NCBI GenBank assembly: GCA_026874595.1
Contig: CM049306.1
Coordinates: 42,034,019 to 42,098,018, forward strand
DNA: 64,000 nt
Direction of reading: 5' to 3'
Source: Sipunculus nudus
Lineage: Eukaryota; Annelida; Sipuncula; Golfingiida; Sipunculidae
Shown: positions 20,993 to 33,744 of the stretch, piece by piece
How the letters are laid out: each line of letters opens with the position of its first letter
How positions within the stretch are numbered: position 1 is the first letter of the stretch
Position numbers and translations under genes: made by a program
The notes under the pieces: model-generated
Seen by the model: the letters and a program-made list of their open reading frames with translations, nothing else
Databases searched by the model: none
Told to the model about the DNA's origin: nothing

Positions 20993-23900
20993 GTAAAAAC
21001 TATTGATCGGTTCAGATTCGAATTATGATCTGAACATCGATTGCAAAAAAACTTCGAGTTGTGATCTTGACCTTTGACCTTTGATACCCACATTCTACGG
21101 GGATGAGACGCTAGTAAACAGTTATTCCTCATTCCTCCACATCTAAAAATGAACTTCATAGAGTATCAAACTCTAAGAGAAAATTTCATACTTTAGTCAT
21201 TAAATGTACAATTCTTTCAGTATTTTACCTTTACTGTCCCACTACAATTGAATCTCTCCCTGTGCTTTGAACGCCTACCGGGTCGTCGGTCGTCTTTGTG
21301 GTGTCAACCAGTAACGACGAACAGCAAACTCGCCATGGAACAAAAAGACTTCACGCAGAAACAATACGCGAAACATACATAAACACTACACAGGATTCGC
21401 CAGATAACTTTTACTGCCCTTCAATTTAGTATAAAAGAGGGCTGACTCGCGAATTCACATGAGGCTTGTCATATTCAACCCAGGACCCTGGTCCGTGGCC
21501 TACGCTGGTCGCTGTGGGTTCCTCCCTATAGAAATGCGGACTTCGTAATATAATTTACACTCGCAAGCGGATTTACCATGGACTTTCGTTACCCGCTGCA
21601 AACATTCGTCAACTGTTTCCAGGATTATGTTATATGTAACCCATAAACGTTATGGACTTCAGTTAAGTATTTTATTTATGTTACAGGACTTACCGGAGAC
21701 TTGTTTATTTTATTATGCATTAATTCTATCATTTTTTGTCTGTTATTGTGTATATTGTAAAGAATATGCTTATTATTGCACCTATATTGTTTTCGAGTTT
21801 TTCTATAAGGATACATGTCAGAAATTATGTGTTGCAGTCTGTTTGGTCATGTTTGCCGTGTGAATGAGAGCCGTAAACATATATATATATTTGGTGTTCA
21901 GGAACAGATCTTGGGTGAAGGGATCCAAATTCCATTGTACATGCGATTACCTGGTGTCGCGTAGTTGTAGGGTTGTGGCATCCTCACGGGGTCTCATTAT
22001 GCGTTCCTCAGATCTAAATTTAGAGGCACTGTGACAGCCAGTGATCTTGTCGTAATGTCAGAAGGCCACAATGGCGCTACAGAGGAAGAAGCTTTTATGA
22101 TTTTAAAGGACACCTCTTTTTAAAATCGTGCACGCGTTGATAGTAGGGCAAGATTCAAGGCTGTTATGTTAACCAGCAGAGCGAATTGGAATTAGCGTCT
22201 TGGGGTTAAGACAGACTCGCTTGCCGAAATCAAAATCCTGCCTTATTTATATATTGTCGCCTAATTTCTTTTGGAAAAACATGGGAAAAAGTAGTCGTAA
22301 AATCGTATAGGTGTCTTGGGGATAAGATACTCTTTCTTGCAGAAATCAAAGATGCCCTCTTCTAAATAAAACGATGCTGATTTTTTTTTAAACTTAAAGT
22401 AAAGTAAATTATTTTTTAAAATCTGTGATTATCCCTGTATGTATTTTGATGCCATTTTTCAGCATTTTTGTACACACAAGTCAGTGCAATGACTTCGAAC
22501 CCCGCAAACTAATCCGACGAAAAGCCAATTATCTCAAAGAAGTCATCAAAGTGTCCGTTTGTAGGGCTGCGGGGATAAATGAAGCGGGCCGTCAGATTTT
22601 GTCCCCGAGCTTTGACTGTGCTTGTCTACCCGTTTAGACTGTTCCATGTTTTCTATTATAGATAATGAGGCAGACTTCTCAGACAGCTGCTTCTAGATAG
22701 GAGTTTGGATAAAAAGTAAATGAAGCCCCCTATTCCGAGGCCCATGGAGACTTGCCGAGTTCTGACTGAGAGCTCGGCTTAGTGTCACCAGTCGGCGCAC
22801 GATTAACACATACATGGGTTTGAAGTAACTTGAATGAATTTGGAAAGAATCTCAATATTAACGGTGATGTTGGGTTCCGTATCATGTATCTTCATTATCA
22901 GTCAACCTGGTTTTTTATAGACATGCTATCCCGGACGTTTCCTAAGCATGTGTAATCGATTGACAGCTATAGCTACACGGAATTAGAGTTATTTTTGTCC
23001 TCGTTTTTTTTCACAACTGACATTTTTATTCACTGTTGTTTCTGCGGTACGTATTACTTTGTAATTTTGTTGCTCCAATCTTTTTCTTGAGAAATTGTAA
23101 TTAAGATTTAATTGAATATTTTATAAATGAATATGTCTTATATATCAATAAAATTTGATTTCTATTTTATAATTAAATAGAGCTTATATCGAGCCAACTT
23201 GGGGGAGACAGACTGATAGATAATGCATCGTATTAAATCGTTTATTTTTCGTTCCATTATTTTTGCTCAGTGGAAAACAGAATAGTCTCACTCTCTTTCA
23301 AAAAAAATGTCTTAAAAAATTACCTGAGGTAGGTAGGGATGGATTGCCGATAAATGGTAATTTATGTCAAATATACTTGCACCTGTTTTTGAGCACAACA
23401 ATTAATGTTTGGTTGACATATGTTTTGAAATGGAAAACTTGCGAATGGCCGAGCAAGGTTTAATGAAACGTCTGAGCTGCAAAACGGCTACTGATTTGCA
23501 GATAACAATTTTGGTAAATGCGAAAGTTATAAAAGATATGACGGAATATAGAAGTTTGACAATACTACGCAGTTTGCGAATGTGCTGATGGAACGAGTGA
23601 AAAAATAACTGAACTCAAAACAGTCAGCGTCTACTTGTCTTCATTGACGTAATGTAGAGGAACACCTAACAATAAGGACAATAACGTACATGTGAACATC
23701 ATGGTATGGAGAGCCTTTTTCTCATTGCCTGACATTGCGATATTTTCCTGTCTGTTAAAACGCAGAGCGTGATCTTCTTATATTTTACTGGTTAGATTTT
23801 TGTTTCTTTTAAAGGATGTATGTTCAGTAACCAAACCAAAGTTATTCTAGGCCAGAAATCAGATACGTTCAATTCTAACGGTAAATACATTAATTGTTGC

Positions 23901-24862
23901 CGGTTTGCTTGAGCAAGGAATGGAAAGGTTCACCTTTTCTACTCAGCCGCAAGTCCTTCATGGCGTTTGAAAAATGGTGTAATCAACTGACTTGTTCTTA
24001 TGAAGTTTCTAGTCGATTTGTCGTCAAAGATCAAAGCAGACCAGAAAGTCAGTCAATTAATTTCTGGATATGCTAGGACCTAGGATTGCTAACAATTAAC
24101 GTTAGGATATAAGATAATAACATTCTTTCCCTGTAGCCTCTTAGTAATACCTGGGGTTGGGGTGAAAGTGCACTAGCATTCTTGGATTGGGAATTTTCTA
24201 ATTAGAGAACCGCAGTATTTAGATGTGCTTCTGGACTCCGATCATGTTTCCAGTTTCTCATTGTATAATTTTATTCGGCCAATCATATCAATATCGTTTT
24301 ACAGACATGCATTAATTTAAAGATAATTGGTCCTCGTGTTGTTATTACCTTATTTTCGTTTGCAAAATCAATACTGGTTACCAAAGTCATTAACATCCCT
24401 TTAACAAAGTTCATTATAAAGAAAATAAAACACAGCATCGATAGAAACTAAATTTGTTTCCTTTCTTAGCATATTGTCTTAGCGATACCCTGACGAAGTA
24501 AATTTGTGAATTAACCGTAATTGTTGTGACTGCAATATGGTTTTTCCAAGATCAGAAAATTTAGGCTGTCACCTTAAAAATAAGACTAATGTATGCGAAG
24601 GAGTAATGTGGCTAGCATTACTGATGTTTCTCGATGTTTAGTATTTTATTATTTCTCGGGGATTTCATTTTCGCAATGTCAACATACAGAAGTCTTTCAA
24701 AGAGAATAACTGTTTTTATATGTTTTAATTTTATCTAAATATATGGGCTCAAAATCATAACAATTGTACCGAGTACTAAGGAAACTGAGTGAAAATTATT
24801 TATCATTACTGGCATATAATTTGAAAGACTATATAATCTGTAACAGCAATCTGGACGTATAA
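20993..24862. other. No gene recognised; AT-rich intergenic
   Basis: Apart from a DR1-like site at 21068 and a fragment at about 21886-21990 shared with 14051 and 18908 ('ggtgttcaggaacagatctt'), I see no repeats or exons. Frames up to 78 codons (21627-21863, Tyr/Cys-rich) look like chance AT-rich frames. A 66-codon frame at 23263-23463 is likewise unrecognisable. Confidence 0.5.
21068..21080 (-). promoter_or_regulatory. DR1-type nuclear-receptor-like site
   Basis: TGACCT-T-TGACCT is two perfect AGGTCA half-sites on the minus strand with one spacer base, immediately preceded by 'gatct' and followed by a third partial half-site 'ttgata'. No gene lies nearby, so a role is speculative. Confidence 0.25.
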
Positions 24863-25254
24863 GTTTTTTTGTTTTTTTTTTTTTTTTTGAGGTAACCGCC
24901 ACCATTTTTTTAATGTTAGCTGAACTACATCTGCAGATTTCCATTCTGGTTTCGGACAACGTGACAGGGCAGTATCACACGCTTCCTCTCATTTGATATT
25001 CTAGCATTAACCAGGCCCGGTGACTATACTGCACCTGCGGGCCCTGGGTTGGTAATCATACCACCGAGAACCCCCGAAAGGCGCACTCGTTTGTGAGTGA
25101 GACACGGCCGTTGGGCACGACCTTCCCATTAATCCTGCAGAGCGCTCACCCTCGGTTGGGGCCGACCGTGAAAAACCTCACCGCCTCGGCTGAGGTTCGA
25201 ACTCACGATCTCCCGGCTTTGAGTCCTGCGCTCTACCCCTGAGTCACAGAAGCC
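24863..25254 (-). mobile_element. tRNA-derived SINE, minus strand
   Basis: Same family as 16354-16762. On the minus strand the head near 25254-25190 has box A 'gactcaggggtagagcgc' and box B 'gagttcgaacctc', then 'cacggtcggcccc' and 'agcgctctgcagg'. The A-rich tail appears as a T-run at 24863-24888 on +. It is a nearly full-length copy with moderate divergence from the other. No target-site duplication could be assigned by eye. Confidence 0.85.
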
Positions 25255-26399
25255 GGTTGGTCGGTTTTTTTATTCTTAATATCAGTCTTTTACCTTCCAT
25301 CTCGCCTTCGACAATGAGGACTCTTTTTCATGAAGGATTTTTTAAACAATAATTTCCTTTCCAGAATATCTTTTTTCCCCTTTTTTTCTTTCTTCTTTCC
25401 TTTAACTAATCGACTCAGAATATAATCGCATTCTCACAAAAAAAAGCAATTTTCTTCTTTTCATCATCGAGATCGGGTTATAATAATTTATCAACCGAAA
25501 AGAAATTTGACAAAGATTAATTAATGAATGCACAAGTAATAATTCACATGTTCTACCACAAGTTCCAAGTACCTGCTTATGACATTCGTATCACAACCGC
25601 TTCATTTCATTTACATACCTGTAATATAAATATAATCAGACCGATAAAACATCTCCATTCTTGTTGAAATATTTTACTAATGTATCATAAGTGTTATTTT
25701 CTCGGATCATTTTGAACGAAAATGGTAGAGTAATATTGATAATCTTAGAATAATATTCAGGTAGCAGTTCTGTACACAGCTGTTTTTGTTTGTTTGCATG
25801 CATGTATAGACAGAGACATAGATGTAATACACTCTAGCGTTACTATACATACCGTAACGACGTAATAAGCGCCCCGGGCGCTCTCAAAATTAAATTTTTT
25901 TCCCAATATTCATATTCCCTAATTAGCGCCCCCCCCCCCAACCCACATCTGGCAACTTCCAAAAGTGCGTTACGATCCTCTAATTTAACTCTGCGGATAG
26001 TGTACACGTGTTTGACTGCACAGCACATTCAGGACAATTAAGAAAACCCAACGATTTCTTAGCGATGGGTGTGTGAAGTTTTGAAAAATAATAACTAATC
26101 CAAGTGATACCGATTTGCAGAAAAATTTATTTTGTGTTGTATGAGAGAATTGTATGAATGACTGCAGTTTGAGGTTACCTTTGCTGGTGGAATTGGAAAA
26201 ATGAGGATGCTAATAAATGGACTCTTAAATAAAAGTCACCGCCTAATAAGGTAGTAAAATATATAAAATGTTCATATAAAGGTATGTAAAACGGTATTCA
26301 TTTGAAAGATGGAAAAAAATATAATACGGGACGTCGGTACCCAGATTATGTCAGTCACCTTGTGCAAATACCTTTGACAGCTAAGCCTATGTATGACAT
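25255..26399. other. No gene seen; AT-rich intergenic
   Basis: Contains pyrimidine-rich stretches near 25260-25460 and an 11-base C run at 25929-25939. No recognisable coding signature. Confidence 0.5.
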
Positions 26400-29219
26400 G
26401 GAACGGCATCGCCAATAATTGTCCTTTTTGTCCTTCATTGTGCATGATATTACATGGAAAAGTCTTGTAGGGTTACATTTTGGGTAAATGTATAGGGTAC
26501 CTGGAATATATTAGGCCAATCAATTTATGGTATCTAGATCTCATTGTTCCATTTTTGTACTGCAACAGGTACATCACAATTTGAAGATGTTATTGCCAAG
26601 GTTATACTTTAACACGAGAGTTTGCTGCCAGTAAATATGTCTACTTTGAATTGATCGGTTAAATCCAACGTTGTATTTCCATGTTGTTCTTTATCGTCTC
26701 GAAGTATGTTTTTCCAGGACCACGGTATGGCACATTGTAATTCATAGAAATCTATCATTGTAATCTATAGAAATCTATCTTCTAGCATCACTTTGATTAA
26801 ACAAAAACCACCATTTTCGTCTAAGATATCCCCAAGTGTTTTAATTCTAGCCTTATACCATTGTGAGAATAATACGGATCTACCGTTAATATGTACATGG
26901 TGATTGAACCATTACATTTCTTTAGTTGCATCTTCCCTGGAAGAGGGGTTTACTTCCTTTTTCAACTTTGAAAGGTTATTAAAGATATGTGTGTAAAATA
27001 AGGGAAGATCATCTGGCAATGGCATGTGACATCTACTGGTCACTATATCAGCTATGTTCTTAGGAATCTTATTAAAAAATATTCAATACTAACTTTCAGC
27101 CGTGCAGTTTGAGTGCGTAAGTATCGTTTTAACCATATCAGATTTAAAGATAGATCTTGCGTCACTAAATCTGGGGCGTTTAAACCACCGTTTCCTATTG
27201 TCGACATTTAAACATCATGTTTTCTTTAGGCGGGTTTGTGATTCCATATAAATCTATTGATAACTGTCTGAGCTTTTCTCAGATTTTGCGCTGGAATATT
27301 TAGTACAGACAGGGGAAATATAAGCGTAGATATTGCTAATGCTTATACCATAATATCTTGTATGTTTGGATTGTTTCGTACATATATGGAGTTCTACGGG
27401 GAGGACAAAAAGAAAAGGGGACAGCGGACACCCCCGTCTGAATCCTCATTCTGGCTTGAAAGGTCTTGATAGGTGTCCATTATTGATAATAAATGTTGTT
27501 ACATCATTGTACATTATGTCTAGCCAGCGTATAAAAAGATCACCAACATTAAAGGTTTTCAATGCTTTTTTATATATTTTCACATTCTAAAGTATCAAAA
27601 TCCTTTTCGTAGTCTATTTGAAGCAAAATACTGGAAAGTTTTCTTAATTTTGTCGAATGCATCACATCATTTATTAAGCGTATATTTTCTCCAATATATC
27701 TACCCTTTATAAAACCAGTCTGGTCAATGTGTACCAATGTGGACATTAACGGTTTAATCGCGTAGCCAACGCTTTTGTAATAATCTTATAATCCACAGAC
27801 AAAAGAGAGATGGGTCGCCGATTTTTAATACATGTCCTATCCTTTCCCTTTTTGGGGATCAGCGAAATAACAGCTTTTGAGCATTATTCTAACGTTACTT
27901 TTGAATCAAAGATAAGCTTATCATTTTCTAGAAGTTTCGGAATTTCTCTCTGTTAGAAAAGAAAATCACTATTACTATTGTTGTTTCGAGCAGAGTTGTA
28001 CAAATTCGAAAAGAAATTATGACATTCACTTAATATATTTTCCTCACGTGTAATTGTGCCATGATTTGTCTGAAGTTTGCTTATTTTATTCTGTTTGTAA
28101 TTTTTACGTTCCAAAGATACGAAGTACTTTGTATATTTTCCCCTTCTTCGCACCAACGAGCTCATGATTGCACCCTTTGCTTTATGTTCATATATTTCTT
28201 CAAGTTCTGATTTTAAGACCTCTTATGTATTAAGCGTATAAGTGTCGAGATTGTCGTTAAGATATTCTGACAAGTAGCAAATTTCCTCATCCAGTTGGCT
28301 TAAAACGCATTTTTCTTATTTTTTGTTTGGGGTATCTTATTGAGAATCCCCGGATCATACATTTTCATGTATCCCAAACAAGACATTTATTTGACTCAGA
28401 CTTATAACTCTCCATATTATCCTGTATAACAGATTTAATGCCTTCAAAGTTTTTTTGGTTCTTTCAACAAAGTGTAATTGAACGTCCAATACCCTGGACC
28501 TCTTTTTGATGTTTTTATGTAATATGTAATTCCAGAGAGAACAAGCTGTGATCTGTACAAATAACTGGTCTTATGCAAACAGAGCTAAAATGTGGTACAA
28601 GAAAGGCAGGTGTGAACCAGTCTACTGAATATTGAGGGAGTTTTTTGTATTCTTGTGTAAGCATTCTGTCTGGGGTATACTTGTCACCACACGTCTATAA
28701 AATCATAATCATTAAGAAACGTGTTCACGAGTTTCCTAAAAGGTGGAGCGGGTGCTTCAGATCCTACTTTATCAAGCCCTGGGTCTAAAGTAATATTAAA
28801 ATCCCCACCACCTATTATATTTTTATCAATATTACAATCTAATAATGCAAGTAAATCTGTAAACACCGCAAACACCGCACACTGTGTGCTGGTATGGTTT
28901 TTTGTTGGCATATATACATGTCCATTGTTTGTATATATTGACCAGAAAAAAGTTTACGTCACCTGCCATTTGAATCAATATTCATATCATCTATTGTTAT
29001 ATCAGGTTTGTGAGGAAGAAGAATGGCAACCCCTCTGCTCATATTACTTCCATGTAAAAATATTATCTGAGAGCCCCATACTTCCCTCCATATCGTTCAG
29101 ATTCAGCAGAACCATGGGTTTCCTGTAAAAATACCAAGCCCGAAGGCTTAGAGCGTAACAACTGGGAGATTCTTCCCCTTTCCAGTGTATTTCCTAGACC
29201 TCTTATGTTTAATAAATAT
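26400..29219 (-). pseudogene. LINE ORF2 remnant: endonuclease plus reverse transcriptase, broken
   Basis: Read on the minus strand with frameshifts. The AP-endonuclease start 'NIRGLGN' is near 29210 and 'FLQETH' near 29130-29113. After a frame change come 'GSNMSRGVAILL' (about 29050-29015), 'GGGDFN' (about 28812-28796), 'TDHS' (about 28560-28546) and 'RGPGYWTFN' (about 28503-28480). RT follows: 'YTKYFVSLERKNY' (about 28135-28100), '[11 protein letters not shown]' and '[13 protein letters not shown]' (about 27860-27790), 'QTGFIKGRYIGENIRL' (about 27725-27675) and 'GFRRGCPLSPFLF' (about 27445-27400). Just after this the frame jumps to the region after the catalytic motif, so the YADD/FADD block is missing. 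The C-terminal L1-like part ('KWNNE', 'IDWPNIF') reaches about 26500. A 23-bp tandem duplication at 26734-26779 adds a further break. The intact protein would be both endonuclease and reverse transcriptase; this copy cannot function. Confidence 0.85.
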
Positions 29220-29689
29220 TTTGAAAAACTATCTGACCTATGTGGTAGTATATACTTAAAACAGATGCATTGATAAAAAATTCATCGGAATGAATAATTT
29301 TCCACTGCCTGAATCATAAGACATATAAAAAACATATAAAATACCACGATGAATGTATGCAAGAAATTTAGGATGATGCTTAAGAAGAAAAAGGTATTGA
29401 TAATGCTATACAAATATAAAGTCGTCTTTCAGGTTGAAGTTAATATCTGATTATCTATATTGACTAAAGTCGAAAGACGAGAAAGAGACAGAAAAATGCT
29501 TTGATAAAACCCTACAAGAATGACTATGTAGGATTTGAATTCAGTATAAACGGTATTGCGCCAGTCTATGATCGGCTCCGCCCGTACATCATGAATCAGG
29601 AGAAAATAATAAGTATTCGCTTAACTACGTTTGAGACAGTTGTTTTATTAAGTGGGGGTCGAGGTTAAAAGACCATGTTGTGCAACATG

Positions 29690-30410
29690 CGAGTACTAGG
29701 GGTCAGGCGTCGTGTTCAGATCGTCAGCCAAGCGTTTTAGTGCATGGGGCATAGTAAATGTGCGCACTTTGTTCTTAATGTCTCGGGTTACTATATTCCT
29801 ATCAGCAGTCCAGCAATCATTAAACCATCTCGTTTTAGTTGTCTGGAAAATCTTTTGCATCCTCTCCAGCAAATTAAAATTTATTACGGGCTTGACACAT
29901 TCGAGCCCGTGGTTTGTAGGAGATTGACTTGACATAGAGTGGCCTAGGTTTGCCGTTTTCCTTGGGCGGCCTCACACGATGAGACTTATCAGTATCAGAA
30001 GGGTCAATATTTATTTTAAGCATTCTGTTTGCTAGGTCAATGATTTTCTGGTCACAGTTTTCTTTTTTTTTCAGGCATATTGTTCATGATCCTTGATGTT
30101 CGCCGAGATTATTGTTTCTATGGTCAATTTCGGTTGGTAGGTCATCAACGGTATCATGTAATGATTTAGCCTACTTAGTAAGCCTCCCAGTCCCAGCGAG
30201 TTATATAGAGCGGATACTCTGTCTAGTAATGATTGTACCTGAACCTCTAACATTTTAATGCGCGTGCGCTCTTCAAGGACTCAAGTCTTGACCATCACTA
30301 CAGAATCTATCATATTTCCAGAGCACTTTGTACAGAGTCTGTTGCTAATGCATTCATTAGAAACTGGGTAAATTTTCTGGATTCCTCTGCTATTTCAAGT
30401 TTTGAGTTCT
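29690..30410 (-). pseudogene. LINE ORF1-like remnant (coiled coil, RRM-like), broken
   Basis: On the minus strand the segment begins with a helical part near 30405-30310 ('KLEIAEESRKFTQFLMNAL') and a coiled-coil-like part near 30253-30180 ('LEVQVQSLLDRVSALYNSL'). An RRM-like part near 29985-29890 contains 'DKSHRV', 'KPRPLYVKSISY' and 'RARMCQARNK', the pattern of L1-type ORF1 proteins ('SHRxG...RPIxVxF'). The end near 29840-29700 has 'CWTADRNIVTRDIKNKV'. Stops and frame changes separate these pieces. Known: ORF1 proteins bind the element's own RNA. Assignment rests on motif pattern and on its position just upstream of ORF2. Confidence 0.6.
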
Positions 30411-30439
30411 CCCCCCCCCCCCCCCCCCCCCCCCCCCCC
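30411..30439. repeat. Homopolymer, 29 C
   Basis: An uninterrupted run of 29 C (G on the minus strand), bordering the 5' side of the LINE. It can form G-quadruplex or i-motif structures. The exact length may be an assembly estimate. Confidence 0.9.
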
Positions 30440-30789
30440 GTGCACATTGCATGGCGGCACGCTCTTAACCTGCGACAGGGCTTTCTCCTAGGAGTGCTCG
30501 AGTGCACGCGTGTTTTGATCTGGTTCATCAGGGGCGGTGGGGTGGCTGACGAGGAACTCTTTGTTTCATTTCCCCGTGTCTTTTTTCCTGGTAGGGAGTC
30601 TCCAAGACATTTCACTTTTGTATGTTAGATCCTTTGGCGTACTTTGTGACCCATAACCTCTATTGTTCCACTCACTTCAAGGCCATTGTTTTGACACAAT
30701 AGTCTTTCAGTTCATTTTGCCTAAGGTGTGTTTATTAGTCGATCGTTTCGAATTGATAGAATGTGCACTGAAGTAACATTGTTTGTAAG
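30440..30789. other. No gene seen
   Basis: Mixed-composition spacer between the LINE and the truncated Helitron-like copy. The Gly-rich frame running through the C run (30310-30615 minus) is an artefact of the homopolymer joined to LINE ORF1 sequence. Confidence 0.5.
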
Positions 30790-32049
30790 TTTCCCCAAGA
30801 ATAATTAAAAATAAGATACAAAAGCTCCAGTATCTGTAAAACTAATTCATTGGTTGCCATGTTTCTTAATTTGCACGCATATTGATCATGGATAGACAGA
30901 GTGTCCATCTCGCTGAGAGGCTTACTAAGTAGGCTAGCTCATGGAGTGTTTTATCAGTTCCAGCAAACTGGTCCCGCCATCTATATTTTCCATTTTACGC
31001 ATTTTTTGGTGTCTATTTATAAAACCTTCAAGTGAAACTATCGTCCGATAACAGGGCACAAACGTGCTTAGGTACTTCTAAACTGATATCCTGGGATGTC
31101 CATGAAAAAATCTCCTTGGAAACAATGAAATGAGATCTCTGTTACCCATATCCTCCGAGCTATGGGGCTCGTAAGTATCCCCAGACTACAAAAGCTCCAG
31201 TATTTGAATATTGATCGCCATGATTCTTTGTATGCATATTGATCATAGAGTGTTTTATCAGTTAAATTCCCGCAGACTAGTGGTGTCACCTGTATTTTTT
31301 CGTATTTTTCACAAAATTTTTCAATTTTTGAGACCTTTATATGAAGCAGTCGTCTGTTAACAGGTCACATATCGTAACCGTTTGACCTAGATTCTTTAAC
31401 CTTGACATCCTGGGATGTCCATGAAAAGTCTTCTGGGAAACTTGATATTAAGTCTCTGTTACCCATATCCTCCGAGCTATGGGGCTCCTAAGTACCCCCC
31501 CCCCCCCCTTCCCAAAATAATAAAAATTTGATCCAAAAGCTCTAGTATCTGAATAACTAATGCATTGATCGCCGTAATGGAGTGGTTTATTAGTTCCTGT
31601 AGATTGGTGGCGCCACCTGTTTTAAAGCATTTTTCTCTCTATTTTTGAGATCTTTAAATGAAGCGTTCATCTGTTAACATCGCAAAAATCGTCACTGTTG
31701 AACCTAAAATCTCCAACCTGTACATCCAGAGAGGTCCTTGGCAGTCTCCTTAGAAACTTGAAATGAGGTCATGGTGACCAATATTTTGCGAATAACAGGC
31801 CGAAAACGTGATTTTTAAGCACCCAGCAATAGGGCGCAAATTGTAATCTTCTAATACGACTTTCAGGGAGGTCCATATAAAATATCCTTTGAAACCTGAA
31901 AAAGGTCATGGTGACCCCTATTCCCGAGCTATGGGGCTCGTTAGTACCCCACTCCCCCAGAATTCGATTTTGAGCACTCTGGGAGTCATTTTACCCATAG
32001 TTCAAGTCTTCCTGAATTCAGATGAGCGTCACGGGCACTGGGCCACTTG
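30790..32049 (+). mobile_element. 5'-truncated Helitron-like element, family 3
   Basis: Shares the tandem unit of the 46998-49439 element: 'tacaaaagctccagtatct' near 30814 and again near 31187, 'aacagggcacaaa' near 31051, 'atcctccgagctatggggct' near 31149 and 31469, and 'ggtggcgccacctg' near 31606. The 3' end also matches that element: 'gcactctgggagtcat' near 31973 and 'gaattcagatgagcgtcac' near 32013, then 'gggccacttg'. The terminal tetranucleotide here is CTTG rather than CTAG, and the 5' hairpin is missing, so this is a decayed, truncated relative. It contains a small insertion of LINE origin at 30892-30942. Confidence 0.8.
30892..30942 (+). repeat. Short LINE ORF1 fragment inserted in a tandem unit
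   Basis: The unit sequence 'attgatcatgg' / 'agtgtt' is interrupted here by about 50 bp, with 'catgg' on both sides. The insert reads DRVSISLRGLLSRLAH on the + strand and aligns with the coiled-coil-like LINE ORF1 segment at 30250-30165 on the - strand, sharing 'gaggcttactaagtaggcta'. The differences are in-frame deletions. Confidence 0.65.
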
Positions 32050-33744
32050 ATTTATTTATGGCCTTAAGGTATGAAAAAAAAAATGTTAGAGAGTGTGAAA
32101 AAAATACCGAAAACCTCTTGCAGGTAAAAATATTTCTATGGAATAAAGGACCTTAATTTTGTGTTAAAGATCCTCTGTGACACAAGGAAACCTTTATGAT
32201 ACGTAACAGCCGTGTGTGTTAAGAAGACATGGGGCATCTTGAGGACCGCGGGATAATGTCAATGTTGTCTGGGATATACATCAGACACGTATTATATATT
32301 GATATACTGTCACTTGAATGTTTTTTGCCTGAATGGGGCATTAAAATATAAAATTTACCCTTCAGCAAATCTTTATTATACTCTTCCTTCTTCATTCAGG
32401 CAAAGTTGGGAAAATAATGGAAAAATAATCGTAAAATAATCAATTATAATGAGTTTCATGGTATATAAGACAAACACGTACGTGTGTGATATCAAACGGC
32501 TTTATTTTTCTCGCATAGAAATCCCGACGCATGACGATTTATGTGAACTTCTTCAGTTAAGCAGGCTTGTATCACAACATTCAATTGAAACAGTGTGTAA
32601 TGTGCTGTAATTTTTTTAACTTGCTCTTTGGGCCAGTATTTGAATTACTTATATGGTTGCTGGATCAGAGACACGCTCCAGCAAAATGAATTACGTGTAA
32701 AGAATGAAGAACATATTTATTTTGATCAACCTTTGAACAGCATTTAGTCTCGCATAGCGCATGAAAAATACTCCGGAGTAACCGACCTGGCTATTGTTGC
32801 GTTTCTCCTCTATTTATTTTCAAGTTTTCCCTGTAAACAGGAAATATGCAGCTAATTTAATCTCGGGGATGTACACTTGGGGTATTACTGACATTAAGCA
32901 CTAGAATATCTATCATAAGCCCGGTATATGTTCTTATAATCTCTCCACCATTGAAAGTGTTTTAATTTTTATACAAGTACATTAGGTTTTGCTCGGTTGT
33001 GGGGCACCTGTGGTTGAGAGATTGGAAGCTACCATTCATATTATGTATTTGTATGGAAAGGAAAAAAAATAGATAAAGCTTGTTATTGTAACGAAACCAA
33101 TTTCAAGCCTGAAGCTTTGTTATGGAGCATGCAAGATGTAATGAGTTCCATTGTTGCACACACAACTGTGGTATAGGATATTAATTAGCTGACCTGAATC
33201 GAGTTTTTTAAATGTCATATAACTTGTAAATAGACTTTTTCACTGTATATTTTCAACAAATAAACTTATTGAATCAACATAGCTGAAGGCAGATGATAAT
33301 AAGGTAACACTGTTTGCGAAACAGAAAAACAGAGAAGGTTTTGTTTGGACATGGTCGTAATGCTGATTATAGCACCACTCCCCCAGCTTATCTACAGTAA
33401 ACAGAGTGCTTTTTTGTCCAGTTGTTTGCCAAGGTACGGTGACTCTTTGATACTTTGACATTTAGAGGAAGCATAAAGTTAAAGTTTTTTTTACTAATTT
33501 CATTTCCAGGAGATTTTTCTTTGTTTTCTCGCGTTGAAGTATTTCAGTGTAATTTTGAACCAAAATACAGCACAGGCACTTTGCACAATGTATCCACCGG
33601 GTGAGCGATATCTTAAGCATCACTCGGCCCAGCCCCCTTCACTGTCAACTATCTAACCAACCTACCCACTAATTAAACAGGGTTTCCTTACTTTGACTGC
33701 CTATCAGCCTAAATTATGCTATAATGACCTCTAAATAAAGCTTA
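32050..33744. other. No gene seen; AT-rich intergenic
   Basis: No recognised repeat or exon. Frames up to 73 codons (33240-33461 minus) are unremarkable. Confidence 0.5.

Larger units (their letters stand above)
26400..30410 (-). mobile_element. Degenerate L1/Tx1-type LINE, minus strand
   Basis: A non-LTR retrotransposon reading right to left: an ORF1-like part (about 30410-29690), a linker, then ORF2 with endonuclease, reverse transcriptase and C-terminal region (about 29219-26400). The order ORF1, endonuclease, RT and the motif style (GFIKGR, RRPISLL, GCPLSP) point to the L1/Tx1 superfamily. The copy is dead, with many stops and frameshifts and a deletion of the RT catalytic block. A C run at 30411-30439 borders its 5' side. 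I did not find a clear A-tail, so the 3' boundary is approximate. Confidence 0.85.

Noticed and set aside
28721-29128. 135-codon + frame
   Set aside because: Antisense shadow of the LINE endonuclease region.
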